Assembly (NCBI RefSeq): GCF_019345465.1
Contig: NZ_JAHKRC010000008.1
Coordinates: 62,001-126,000, forward strand
Reading direction: 5' to 3'
Length of the DNA stretch: 64,000 nucleotides
Source: Pseudomonas sp. NKUCC02_KPG
GTDB taxonomy: Bacteria > Pseudomonadota > Gammaproteobacteria > Pseudomonadales > Pseudomonadaceae
Positions 41,553 to 49,911 of the stretch are shown here, piece after piece. Numbering within the stretch: position 1 is the first letter of the stretch; each line of letters opens with the position of its first letter. Below the pieces are notes generated by a model. It saw nothing but the letters and a program-made list of their open reading frames with translations, was not told where the DNA came from and did not search any database. The translations under genes and the position numbers were made by a program.

Positions 41553-42118
41553 GATCACAGTTTTAATAATATGGCATTATAGTGGCCATCATAGCATGTT
41601 AGAGCCCAAAAGCGCTGTATTCCAAACTACGAGAGATATCACATGTCGAGCTTTTCCGCTCGCTAGTATCCGGAGTAGTGATTACTTAAAGAAAGATTTG
41701 TAGTGATTTTTTTAGCTGTGCAGGGTGTGCTGAAGTGGTTTGAGTGCTTGTGATAGACCGGGTGCACGCGCTTTATTTGGTGGGTTCATCTCTGTGGTGA
41801 ATGCTTGTAAGTTGACAAGAATTTAAGTGGTATATAAGAAATATAATGCGCTATTCGGAGGGTGGTAGTTGAAAGTTTATCTTCGTATGAGTGTGACTTC
41901 ATAAGTAATGACTCCCCGTCAGGTGCCCGTGGCGGCGCATATTTTCTGTTGAGTTGAACGTGTGGCCGCGGAACTTGTACTTAAGCAAGGTAGCTAGGCA
42001 GGGTAAATGTGAAGTAGGAATTGATTCACCTGAAATTAGGAAAGTTCCCGCGATCGCAGCCAGAGCCGTGGTCTTTTGACAGTAGTTTAATAGCAGCCTC
42101 ACTACTGAGGGGTATGTC
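41553..42118. other. AT-rich spacer
   Basis: No gene is recognised in 566 bp. It contains a promoter-like TTGACA (41812) with TATAAG 15 bp downstream, followed by GGAGGGTGG and a TTG-started 11-codon reading frame (41869-41904). That could be a leader peptide or the start of a lost gene. The AT content would make it a candidate MvaT target. Confidence 0.4.
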
Positions 42119-42487
42119 ATGGCTAAGGATTTGATGGTTTCGTTTCGTGACGAGGTGCTTCGCAAAGGACTTGAGTCCACTTTGCCCTGCAACTTGAATG
42201 ACAAGTGGCTGGAGCTGTTGGCTGCGCAGTTGGAGGCGTACTTTGAGCGCGATGTCGAGGAGGCACTGTCTCTCCCGTTCGCCGCTGTGCTGCATATCTT
42301 GTGCTCCAAGAGTGGAGGCGAGGCCATCACGGTCTCACAAGACAAGCTGTTCGATCACCTCTGTGATTACCGTATTGAGTTAGGGCTTGAAGAGATAAGG
42401 CGAAAGACAGATTCAGCTAATGAGCCAGCCAGTTTGCAGACGATTTTTACCAACCGCGCTGTCACGTTTCGTGGCGCAGAAGATTAA
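42119..42487 (+). CDS. Small protein of unknown function
   Basis: A 122-residue, mostly helical, acidic protein beginning MAKDLMVSFRDEVLRKGLE, with GAGGGGTATGTC before the ATG. I recognise no domain. A possible N-terminal helical pair (DKWLELLAAQLEAYFERDVE) and a middle segment AAVLHILCSKSGGEAITVSQ are the main features. Its stop codon overlaps the stop of a truncated reading frame on the opposite strand. Confidence 0.65.
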   Translation: MAKDLMVSFRDEVLRKGLESTLPCNLNDKWLELLAAQLEAYFERDVEEALSLPFAAVLHILCSKSGGEAITVSQDKLFDHLCDYRIELGLEEIRRKTDSANEPASLQTIFTNRAVTFRGAED

Positions 42488-42717
42488 TCGGCCACCATCG
42501 ATTGCGGTGAGCCGATGCTTGATTTGCTGGTCCCTGTAGACGCTGTCACCGGGCCGGTGACATGAGCGTCAACTCGGGCCTGGATATCCTCGGCACTTAT
42601 CTGTGACGAAGATTGAGAGTGCTCACCTGCGACAAACCCCGGGCTCCTCCCGTCAGAAAACCCTGACAGAAATATTGACCAGACACGTCCTACAGCGTTA
42701 ACTGTATATTCATACAG
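42484..42717 (-). pseudogene. 5'-truncated reading frame, possible gene remnant
   Basis: An open frame of 77 codons on the minus strand with no ATG or GTG start. It reads, near its end, SSSQISAEDIQARVDAHVTG and closes with SPQSMVAD. Its upstream end falls at the SOS box, where an in-frame TAA lies just beyond. The coherent amino-acid composition and the abutting stop codons with the convergent 122-residue gene suggest the 3' end of a lost gene. No family recognised. Confidence 0.35.
42702..42717. promoter_or_regulatory. LexA/SOS box
   Basis: CTGTATATTCATACAG matches the gamma-proteobacterial LexA consensus (CTG-N10-CAG) and lies within longer palindromic arms (TAACTGTAT/ATACAGTTA). It is 20 bp before the umuD remnant's ATG, so the umuD'-umuC pair should be DNA-damage inducible. 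Confidence 0.9.
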
Positions 42718-42736
42718 TTAATTAAAGGCGTGCGTC

Positions 42737-42889
42737 ATGAGCTTTACACTCTTGGGCCTTCAGGCTGAAGGCGGCGTCCGTTTACCCCTTCACGCGTTCA
42801 AGATGTCTGCAGTTTTCCCGTTACCGGCTGCTGACGCTTGCTCGAACGGGGGGGTGGTTACTCACAGCGTGCGCCGCCATGGTCACTAA
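42737..42889 (+). pseudogene. umuD: umuD with large in-frame internal deletion
   Basis: A 50-codon frame whose first 33 residues match the UmuD N-terminus ([21 protein letters not shown]) and whose last 11 match its C-terminus ([11 protein letters not shown]). The roughly 90 residues between, which hold the cleavage site and the Ser-Lys catalytic dyad, are missing. Reading frame, SOS box and overlap with the umuC start (ATGGTCACTAA) are all kept. The product cannot self-cleave or form a normal UmuD' dimer. It is called pseudogene, although the short peptide could still be made and may serve to couple umuC translation. Confidence 0.85.
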
Positions 42890-44156
42890 GCCCAGGCCGG
42901 TTTTTGCATTGATTGACTGCAACAGCTTTTATGCCAGTTGCGAGCGGGTATTCCGACCGGACCTGGCGAAAGTTCCCATTGTGGTGCTGAGCAACAATGA
43001 TGGCTGCGTCATCGCTCGCAGTTACGAGGCCAAGCCCTTTGTGAAAATGGGTGAGCCTTATTTCCAGATCAAGCAGCGCCTCCAGCAGGAGGGGATCGTT
43101 GCGTTCTCATCGAACTATGCGCTGTACGGTGACATGAGCGAGCGGGTCATGAGCCTGATCGAATCCATAGTGCCGGCAGTGGAGGTCTACAGCATTGATG
43201 AGTCGTTTGCTGACCTGACCGGTATCGCAGACGTCATCGCCCTGGGCAGGCAGTTGCGAGCCAGAATCCTCAAGTGCACCGGCATACCCGTGGGTGTTGG
43301 TATTGGCCACACCAAAACCCTGGCCAAGCTCGCCAACCATACGGCCAAACGCCTCCAGACACGCACCGGTGGTGTTGTGAATCTGTGCGGTGATCTTGAA
43401 CGCGACTGGGTGCTGCGTAATACGGCCGTGTCTGAAGTGTGGGGGGTAGGGCGCCGCATGACCGCTCACCTTGAAAGCATGGGCATCAAGACTGCGATGG
43501 ACCTGGCCAAGGCTGACCCCTGGTCACTTCGTAAAAAGTTCAGCGTTGTGATCGAGAAAACGGCACGTGAGCTGTCGGGCACCTCATGCCTGGAGTTGGA
43601 CGAGCCTGATCCACCGAAGCAGGAGATCTGTTGCAGTCGAATGTTTGGCAAACGGCTGACCGAGCTGGCACCGATCAAAGAGGCCGTGGCCACGTACATG
43701 ATGCGTGCCTCGGAAAAACTGCGAGCGCAAAAATCTTACTGCAAGAAAGTCCGGGTCAGCATCCGCACAGGCATGTTTAACCCGGATGAAGCGAAATACG
43801 CGAAAGGCGTCGTCGTGACCCTGCCATACCCGACGGATGATGTGCGGCTGCTGACCAAGGCGGCCGTTGATGCGTTGGAGCATGTTTTTCAGCCCGGCTT
43901 CAAGTACAGCAAGGCCGAGGTGCTGCTGCTGGATCTTCGCCAGCCCGGGGAGTTTTCCGATGATCTGTTTGCGATGAATCAGCCCGCAGAAGCATCCAGG
44001 GTGATGGCGGTTCTGGATCAGATCAACGGGCGTTGGGGCAGGGGGACGTTACGTGCCGCCAGTGTGCCGAGCAAGCCGGATTGGAGCATGCGTCGGGAGA
44101 TGATGAGCCAAAGCTTTACGACGAGGCTGGATCAGTTGTGGCGGGTTTCGTGTTAA
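42879..44156 (+). CDS. umuC: Y-family DNA polymerase UmuC (RulB-like)
   Basis: The catalytic subunit of Pol V-type translesion synthesis. The 425 residues carry catalytic Asp in [14 protein letters not shown] and Asp-Glu in [11 protein letters not shown], the helix-hairpin-helix region ([19 protein letters not shown]), and an intact little-finger and C-terminal region. It starts inside the umuD remnant's stop. The polymerase looks intact, but it lacks a functional UmuD in cis, so activity would need UmuD' from elsewhere. Confidence 0.95.
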   Translation: MVTKPRPVFALIDCNSFYASCERVFRPDLAKVPIVVLSNNDGCVIARSYEAKPFVKMGEPYFQIKQRLQQEGIVAFSSNYALYGDMSERVMSLIESIVPAVEVYSIDESFADLTGIADVIALGRQLRARILKCTGIPVGVGIGHTKTLAKLANHTAKRLQTRTGGVVNLCGDLERDWVLRNTAVSEVWGVGRRMTAHLESMGIKTAMDLAKADPWSLRKKFSVVIEKTARELSGTSCLELDEPDPPKQEICCSRMFGKRLTELAPIKEAVATYMMRASEKLRAQKSYCKKVRVSIRTGMFNPDEAKYAKGVVVTLPYPTDDVRLLTKAAVDALEHVFQPGFKYSKAEVLLLDLRQPGEFSDDLFAMNQPAEASRVMAVLDQINGRWGRGTLRAASVPSKPDWSMRREMMSQSFTTRLDQLWRVSC

Positions 44157-44330
44157 TGGGTGAAAAACTGTCGTGGCCTGCTGGTCCGGGTGGTAACAGT
44201 TCAGTGTTCGCCTCATACAAGTTTTAAGTCGATTTGAGGCTGTAAAATGGCCCCCCGGCCGATGTCTGCGCAGCCTGCGAGCAAATCAGACTCAGCCTGC
44301 AAACAATCAGGATTGAATCCTGGCTCTCTT

Positions 44331-44486
44331 TTACTCCAGCCAGGAGTGAGAAAGGAGGGCAAACCGCTGATTCACCCAGTCAACAAAAGCGTGAACCTGC
44401 GGAGCGAGGTGGGATCTGCTCGGATACAGCACGGATACCGGGCGTGGGCGTGGCCGATATTTTTCGAGCACTTGCACCAAAGATCC
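44331..44486 (-). pseudogene. LysR-type regulator, C-terminal remnant
   Basis: A 51-codon frame whose sequence (GSLVQVLEKYRPRPRPVSVL, then YPSRSHLAPQVHAFVDWV) is the last part of a LysR effector domain, ending in a normal stop. The HTH and most of the effector domain are gone. It points away from an oxidoreductase 3' fragment, consistent with deletion of the middle of a divergent regulator/target pair. Confidence 0.8.
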
Positions 44487-44545
44487 CTTCGGCGACCAAA
44501 TCGACTGTTCGGTCGGTCACGCCTAAAGTCATTTCGATTCAACTG

Positions 44546-44665
44546 GCCAACGAAAACGAGATCAGTCCCGTAATCGATAAGGTCTATTCGTTTGAAGAAG
44601 CGCGACAAGCCTACGAGCACTTGGCGAGGGGCGCCTTCGGAAAGGTCGTGATCAAGATTTCCTGA
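44546..44665 (+). pseudogene. Zinc/quinone oxidoreductase, C-terminal remnant
   Basis: The last 39 residues of a medium-chain dehydrogenase: ISPVIDKVYSFEEARQAYEH followed by GAFGKVVIKIS, the typical MDR C-terminus. Everything upstream (GroES-like and Rossmann domains) is absent. It lies 59 bp from the LysR remnant. Confidence 0.8.
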
Positions 44666-44711
44666 TTGTACGGTCGGGTGAGAGGTTGAGTTTCAGGTCA
44701 TCCGGCCTTGC

Positions 44712-44745
44712 CGCCCTGTGTGCGAAAGCACGCGGGGCGTTTTAG
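44712..44745 (+). terminator. Hairpin after the oxidoreductase remnant
   Basis: CGCCC-GTGC-GAAA-GCAC-GGGCG-type stem with a GAAA tetraloop and TTTT; probably the old terminator of the lost oxidoreductase gene. The rest of 44746-44960 shows no gene. Confidence 0.7.
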
Positions 44746-44960
44746 CAGGTCACGCCATAAGTTGTTGTTTACGGAAGAAAAGCTGTAGGAGATTTCGTAT
44801 GAATTAGAAGGTTTGGTCTTGATTGGTTCGGTATCGCTTACCTGATTTGCGTAGGGGGGTGTTCAGTGCCAGTTTTAGAGGCCGCCACCGTACTTGTTAT
44901 GTGCTACTCGACAAGTACGCAATGGCAACAAACCGGTCTCCATAAGTTCAGAGGATAAAG

Positions 44961-45410
44961 ATGAGTACTATCACGTGCCCCAGTTGCGGGAATGAGGCCA
45001 GTGCGTTCGGCACGGTTACGAATTGCTGGTGTGACAAAATGTATTGTGACCATACCAGCGGCATGTTTGCTTCTTACAGTTGTACCTGTGGTTCGAGGGG
45101 GGTAACCCCAGAGGCGAAACAACATCAGGAACACCAGGAAGCCAAATTCCTGAACGAAATGGCCCGTGATGTTTCGGCCCTGCTCATGACGCTGCCGAGC
45201 ATAATCACGGAGACATTTTCGGTTCAGAGTGCCATCGCCAACTACGAAGATGTGCAAGTGGTTTTCACCAATGGGCGTAGTGCAGCGATCACTGTGACCT
45301 GCGTGTACTCGACCCCTAAGGAGTTCCAGGTAGCCAGCAATGATCAGATCGTTGTGGCGAAAGGAGGACGGGAGCTCAAGGCGGCGCTGGCAAGCATTGC
45401 CAATGCTTGA
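44961..45410 (+). CDS. Cys-rich protein of unknown function
   Basis: A 149-residue protein with AGAGGATAAAG before the ATG. The first 45 residues hold seven cysteines in CPSC, CWC, C (MYCDH) and CTC patterns, likely a zinc ribbon or knuckle. The middle is helical (EAKFLNEMARDVSALLMTL) and the C-terminal half beta-rich (VQVVFTNGRSAAITVTCVY). I recognise no family. It is flanked by a remnant and a 20-bp perfect hairpin, so it may be an independently acquired single gene. Confidence 0.75.
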   Translation: MSTITCPSCGNEASAFGTVTNCWCDKMYCDHTSGMFASYSCTCGSRGVTPEAKQHQEHQEAKFLNEMARDVSALLMTLPSIITETFSVQSAIANYEDVQVVFTNGRSAAITVTCVYSTPKEFQVASNDQIVVAKGGRELKAALASIANA

Positions 45411-45430
45411 TCTTTCCAGTTGAACCTTCA

Positions 45431-45479
45431 CCGGCTACCCGCTCAGCCTGTCTGTAGGGCAGGCTGAGCGGGTAGCCGG
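45431..45479. terminator. Bidirectional hairpin with perfect 20-bp stem
   Basis: CCGGCTACCCGCTCAGCCTG and its exact complement flank a 9-base loop between two convergent genes. There is no T-run, but the stem is very stable. Confidence 0.75.
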
Positions 45480-45483
45480 GTAC

Positions 45484-46722
45484 TCAGCCCTTGGCTACAC
45501 CCACCCGCCACTGCGAGGGCGGTACCAGGCCGTTGACCAGGTAGTTGCCCACGATGCGCGACTTGTACACGCGGGGGTTGTGGTTGGCCAGGGTGCGTGC
45601 GTTGCGCCAGAGTCGATCCAGCGCCTTGTTGCTGGCGGTAGCGCTGGCACCCAGGGCATCGAACAACGCTGTGGTCGCTGCGAGCGTGGCATCCACCACG
45701 GGATTGACTGCCAGGCACACTTCAAGCTCGGCCAGTGCGACCTGCGGGTCGTCGTGGGCCAACGGCTGGTCACTGGCTATCGTGTACTGCGCGGTTTGCT
45801 CCAGACGCTGCGCAGCCTGCCGGGTAATGGCATGTGCCGCGTAGGCCTGGCTTGCCACTTCGCCGATCACTTGCAGCAGTTGCACATCTTGCGCGGCGAC
45901 ATCGGCATTGCCGGTGGAAAAGGTTCTGGATCGTTTGCTCAGCTCATCGGCGCCACTCAAGGTTGCGCGGCGGGCGATGCCGGCGAGGGTGCTCAGGTGA
46001 TAAATCTGAAAGAACGATTGCCCATAGGCAAAACGCTGGTCAGTGGGGCGCGGTTCATCATCCAGTCGCACGTTATCAAAGATGCAGGTGCCGCTGGCCG
46101 TCAGGCGTTGGCCAAAACCGTTCCAGTCGTCAATGACCTGTACTCCCGGCGCTTTAAGGTTGACCACTACGCTGTACAGCGTCCCGTCGTCACCGGTGCC
46201 GATCGTGTTGATCAGGTCGCTGTAAAGCGCCCCGGTGGTGTAGAACTTTTTCCCGCTGATACGCAGCGAGCCGTCGTCAGAGCGATGGATGCGTGTTTCA
46301 AACTCGCCACGGGTCTGTGTGCCCACTTCGGTACTGCCTGGCGAGAGCAGCGCGCCTTGGCTGAGCGTGTCGAGCCACTTTGCCTGCCACTCGGGACTCT
46401 TTGAAACCAGCACTTCCTCGCAAAAACCAAAATGCCCGCGCAGGGCCTGGGTGATGTTCGAGTCTGCTGCAGACAGTTCGGTCAACAGGGTGAGCAGCTC
46501 AACCAGCGTGGCGTCCTGCCCGCCATAAGTGGCGGGCAAGCGCCAGCGCGGCAAGCCCAGTGCATTCAATTGCTGGATCACAGTGGCAAGGCTGCTGCGT
46601 GACCCGTCAGCCTCTGCGGCTTGCGCACTGATGTGTTCAAACAGCGGGCGAAAGGGGGCTGCCAATTGTTCGTAACGATCGGTCGGGGCGGTGCCCCATA
46701 GGTTCAATTCAGGATTAGGCAT
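45484..46722 (-). CDS. SfnB/DszC-like flavin-dependent monooxygenase (acyl-CoA dehydrogenase fold)
   Basis: A 412-residue protein with the acyl-CoA-dehydrogenase N, M and C domains (RWRLPATYGGQDATLVELL and SPGSTEVGTQTRGEF). The pattern fits sulfur-acquisition oxidoreductases (SfnB, DszC), which use reduced flavin to oxidise organosulfur compounds, rather than true dehydrogenases: the usual catalytic Glu context is absent. It is divergent from a sulfonate-type binding protein and a DszA-like monooxygenase. The start at 46722 is taken over a longer frame. Confidence 0.85.
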   Translation of the reverse strand: MPNPELNLWGTAPTDRYEQLAAPFRPLFEHISAQAAEADGSRSSLATVIQQLNALGLPRWRLPATYGGQDATLVELLTLLTELSAADSNITQALRGHFGFCEEVLVSKSPEWQAKWLDTLSQGALLSPGSTEVGTQTRGEFETRIHRSDDGSLRISGKKFYTTGALYSDLINTIGTGDDGTLYSVVVNLKAPGVQVIDDWNGFGQRLTASGTCIFDNVRLDDEPRPTDQRFAYGQSFFQIYHLSTLAGIARRATLSGADELSKRSRTFSTGNADVAAQDVQLLQVIGEVASQAYAAHAITRQAAQRLEQTAQYTIASDQPLAHDDPQVALAELEVCLAVNPVVDATLAATTALFDALGASATASNKALDRLWRNARTLANHNPRVYKSRIVGNYLVNGLVPPSQWRVGVAKG

Positions 46723-47035
46723 GCAATCTGACCTTGCCGGGCCTGCGCTCAAAGGCGCGCTGGCGCTGGAATGAGTGAAGTAAATGCGATTGGGCCCAGT
46801 GGTCTGGTGAGGTCACCTTAATCCTGGATGGGTTAAATGCTTAATACCAAAAACAGCTAACCAAATACCCGGACAGGGTTCTATGTATATGCCTTAAAAG
46901 TATTAGATGCTTATGTCTTTATTGCGCTAGCTTCTAAAAACGCCACGCTTGGTGATCCATAAAGCCTCTTTTCTCAATGCCAGACTGCATGCCTACAGAT
47001 GGTTGAGTTATCCGTTAACTCTGTAGGAATCTTTA
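46723..47035. other. Divergent promoter region of the sulfur cluster
   Basis: A 313-bp AT-rich spacer between divergent genes, with no gene. A CysB or SfnR site would be expected here, but I cannot point to one with confidence. Confidence 0.4.
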
Positions 47036-47959
47036 ATGACAACACGTCGAAAATTGCTAACCCTGTTGGGTCTGGCCTCGCTGGCGCTGCAGGGCGCACC
47101 CACTTATGCTGCTGCACCGCAGACCCTGGTCGTGGGGGATCAGTTCTTCTCCAATCGCATTGTTCTGGAGCTCTCGGGTGAGCTCAAAGACTTGCCTTAC
47201 ACCATCGACTTCAAACGCTTCAATACCGGCTCTCCCGTGGCTTCGGCAGTCGCCAGCGGCGCGCTGGATATTGGCGTGGTGGGCGACACCCCGGTGATCA
47301 GCCTGGCGGCCAACGGAGCTCCGGTCAAAGTGGTGGCCAGTACCCAGACCAGCCTCAACGGCGTAGGGATCGTGGCCCGCCCGGGTATTAAGTCGGTGGC
47401 GGACCTCAAAGGCAAAACCGTCGCGATCTGGAACGGCTCGTGGAGCCAGCAGATGATGTTCAAGGCGCTGGATGAAGCCGGAGTCCCGCGTGACAGCGTG
47501 AACTACAAGTTCCTGTTGCCCGCTGAAGCGAGCATGGCCTTGAGCCAGGGTGACATTGACGCTTTTGGTACCTGGGAACCCTATGTTTCCTTGCAGGAGA
47601 AAGAGGGCAGCACACTGATCCGCAATGCCAAGGGGCTGATGAGCGCACCGACCTATGTAGTTGCGTATGAGCCGGTGCTGGCGCAAAAGGGCGAGATCAT
47701 CAAGGACTTTGTTGAGCGTCTGACCCGTGCCCGGGTATGGAGCCAGAGCCATGTCGACGAATACGCGGCTGCCTGGTCCAAGGCCAACCAGTCTTCCCCG
47801 GAAATCGCCAAGGCCTGGTTCAAGCGTGATGCCATTACCGTATTGCCCATCTCGCCCACCATCGTCAGCGAAGCCCAGGCCACCTCTGATTTTCTCTACG
47901 ACGCCAAGCTGCTGAAAAAGCCCTACGACGTCACTCCCATGTTTGACCGCGCACTCTGA
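47036..47959 (+). CDS. Sulfonate-type ABC transporter substrate-binding protein
   Basis: A 307-residue periplasmic protein of the SsuA/TauA class. It has a signal peptide (MTTRRKLLTLLGLASLALQG, cleaved near TYA-AAP), LDIGVVGDTPVISLAANGAP as the ligand-site segment, and LKGKTVAIWNGSWSQQ. No permease or ATPase genes follow; the next gene is a monooxygenase. It must therefore borrow a transporter encoded elsewhere, or the operon has been reduced. Confidence 0.9.
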   Translation: MTTRRKLLTLLGLASLALQGAPTYAAAPQTLVVGDQFFSNRIVLELSGELKDLPYTIDFKRFNTGSPVASAVASGALDIGVVGDTPVISLAANGAPVKVVASTQTSLNGVGIVARPGIKSVADLKGKTVAIWNGSWSQQMMFKALDEAGVPRDSVNYKFLLPAEASMALSQGDIDAFGTWEPYVSLQEKEGSTLIRNAKGLMSAPTYVVAYEPVLAQKGEIIKDFVERLTRARVWSQSHVDEYAAAWSKANQSSPEIAKAWFKRDAITVLPISPTIVSEAQATSDFLYDAKLLKKPYDVTPMFDRAL

Positions 47960-47976
47960 TCACCGAGGAAAACCTT

Positions 47977-49296
47977 ATGGCCAAGCAAATGGCATTGGCG
48001 GGGTTCATGCTTTCGGGCCCCGTGGTACATAGTCACGCGGTGTGGCGTCACCCGCAGACCCATAGCCACTTTCTCGACCCCGACTACTACATCGAAATTG
48101 CCAAAACCCTCGAAGACGGCTGCTTTGACCTGTTGTTTTTTGCCGATCGCCTGGCGGTTGGCGATCAGGCCGGGCAATCACGTGCGCGCTCTTTTGAGCT
48201 GGGTGCCCAGGATGCTGCGCGGCTGGACCCGTTGCCGATTCTTAGCCTGCTGGCCGGTCACACCAGGCATATCGGCCTGGGGCTGACGCGTTCCACCACC
48301 TACTACCAACCACCCCATGTAGCGCGGGCGATTGCCTCCCTCGATCACATTTCCAAAGGGCGAAGTGCGTGGAACATCGTCACGTCCATGAACGACAGCG
48401 AAGCGCGTCTGTTTGGTCATGCGCAGCATCTGGCCCATGACCAGCGTTACGCCCGTGCCGATGAGTTTGTCGAACTGGTGCTCAAGTTGTGGAACAGCTG
48501 GCAGCCTGATGCGCTGGTGCTGGACAAGGTTCGCGGCATTCTCGCGGACCCGGACAAAATCGATGCCTTCAAGCACCGCGGTACTTTCTTTGAGTGTGAG
48601 GGGCCGCTGAATATCCCGCGTGTACCCCAGGGCCAGCCCGTATTGATTCAGGCCGGGGCGTCGGGCCGTGGTCGGCAGTTTGGTTCGCGCTGGGCAGAGG
48701 TCATTTTCAGCATCAACAGTCGGGTAGAGCGCATGCTCGAATTCCGTCAGGACATCCACCAGCAAATGCGCGCCATTGGCCGCAACCCCGATGACTGCAA
48801 AATTCTCACGGCGGTCATGCCATTCATTGGCGGCACTGAAGCCGAAGCGATCAAAAAGCGCGATGAACACAATGCATTGGCCAACCCTGAACTGGGGGTG
48901 ATCACCCTGTCGACCCAGTCCAATTTCGACTTCACCCGGTTCCCGCTGGACACCCGCCTGCTGGACATCGCCAGGCACTCGGCGACGCCGGACGTGATTG
49001 CGCAAAAACTGCGTCTGGAGCGCGACATCACCCTTGGCGAGTACGGTGCCATCATGGCCGCCAGTATTCGCGTACCGCAATTGGCGGGCACCGCCGAAAG
49101 CGTGGCGCAGCAACTGATTGACTGGTTGGAGCAGGGTGCTTGCGACGGCTATGTGGTATCGCCTGCCTACCTGCCAGGTACTTTCACGGAATTCACCGAG
49201 TCGGTGGTGCCGATCCTGCAACGTCGCGGTTATCTGCGCACGGCGTATGAACACCCGACGTTGCGCGGTCATCTGGGCTTGAAGAATTTTGGCTGA
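47977..49296 (+). CDS. NtaA/SnaA/DszA-family FMNH2-dependent monooxygenase
   Basis: A 439-residue LLM-class flavin monooxygenase. It has LLFFADRLAVGD early in the barrel, ISKGRSAWNIVTS (the family signature at the flavin site), and QAGASGRGRQFGSRWAEVIF. Relatives oxidise aminopolycarboxylates, streptogramin or dibenzothiophene sulfone; with these neighbours an organosulfur substrate is the best guess. It follows the binding-protein gene by 17 bp. Confidence 0.9.
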   Translation: MAKQMALAGFMLSGPVVHSHAVWRHPQTHSHFLDPDYYIEIAKTLEDGCFDLLFFADRLAVGDQAGQSRARSFELGAQDAARLDPLPILSLLAGHTRHIGLGLTRSTTYYQPPHVARAIASLDHISKGRSAWNIVTSMNDSEARLFGHAQHLAHDQRYARADEFVELVLKLWNSWQPDALVLDKVRGILADPDKIDAFKHRGTFFECEGPLNIPRVPQGQPVLIQAGASGRGRQFGSRWAEVIFSINSRVERMLEFRQDIHQQMRAIGRNPDDCKILTAVMPFIGGTEAEAIKKRDEHNALANPELGVITLSTQSNFDFTRFPLDTRLLDIARHSATPDVIAQKLRLERDITLGEYGAIMAASIRVPQLAGTAESVAQQLIDWLEQGACDGYVVSPAYLPGTFTEFTESVVPILQRRGYLRTAYEHPTLRGHLGLKNFG

Positions 49297-49305
49297 GGTT
49301 ACAAA

Positions 49306-49333
49306 GCGAGGGGCTTACCCCTAAACCCCTCGC
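49306..49333 (+). terminator. Hairpin after the monooxygenase
   Basis: GCGAGGGG/CCCCTCGC arms with a 12-base loop, 10 bp after the stop; no clear T-run. Confidence 0.6.
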
Positions 49334-49404
49334 AGATAACTTACTACTCGGTAGAGCCATCAATACGTCCGCTTCTGTGAGCGGTTGAATCCTTGTGTGC
49401 GGCC

Positions 49405-49911
49405 TTAGAAGCGGCGAGCGGTGGTGTAGTTTTTCTTCCAGTACGAATTGTCCATCGAGTCGATACGAATCGTCTTGCCCGTGCGCGGTGCATGAATAAA
49501 ACGGTTATCGCCGATGTACAGGCCGACGTGATTGCTTCGCGTCCCCCCTTGGGTACGGAAAAAAACGGCATCGCCAGGTTTGAGTTGATGTCGGGCGACC
49601 TTTTGCAAGTCTGCATTCAGCATGGCCGAAGTGGTTCTGGGTATATGGATATTGGCTTCGTTTTTGAACAGGTAGACCAGCATGCCGCTGCAATCGAAGC
49701 CCTTTTCCCGCGACATGCCGCCCCACAGGTAAGGGATGCCCAGCAAGGAGTGGGCGCTGTCGATGACCTTTTTGACGTGCAGTGGTGAAGAACTTTCTTT
49801 TTTAACCGATTGTTGAATGGCCCAGGAATACGTTTTGTAAAGATCGGTGGCGGACGCAATGCTGGAGCCGGCGAATGTAAAAAACAAGAACAAAGAAATG
49901 AATCTGGACAC
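49405..49911 (-). CDS. NlpC/P60 cell-wall hydrolase
   Basis: A 168-residue secreted peptidase from a GTG at 49911 preceded by AAGG. Signal peptide (MSRFISLFLFFTFAGSSIAS), then the NlpC/P60 domain with catalytic Cys in FDCSGMLVYLF and His in SNHVGLYIGD, third polar position in RFIHAPRTG. It should cleave gamma-D-glutamyl-diaminopimelate bonds in peptidoglycan. Single-gene unit; 49912-50179 beside it contains no gene. Confidence 0.92.
   Translation of the reverse strand: MSRFISLFLFFTFAGSSIASATDLYKTYSWAIQQSVKKESSSPLHVKKVIDSAHSLLGIPYLWGGMSREKGFDCSGMLVYLFKNEANIHIPRTTSAMLNADLQKVARHQLKPGDAVFFRTQGGTRSNHVGLYIGDNRFIHAPRTGKTIRIDSMDNSYWKKNYTTARRF

Noticed and set aside
38970..45500. Duplicate of the tRNA-Lys 3' end as an attachment site
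   Set aside because: I looked for the GGTTCGAATCCCACACGACC tail on both strands by eye and found no second copy in the window.
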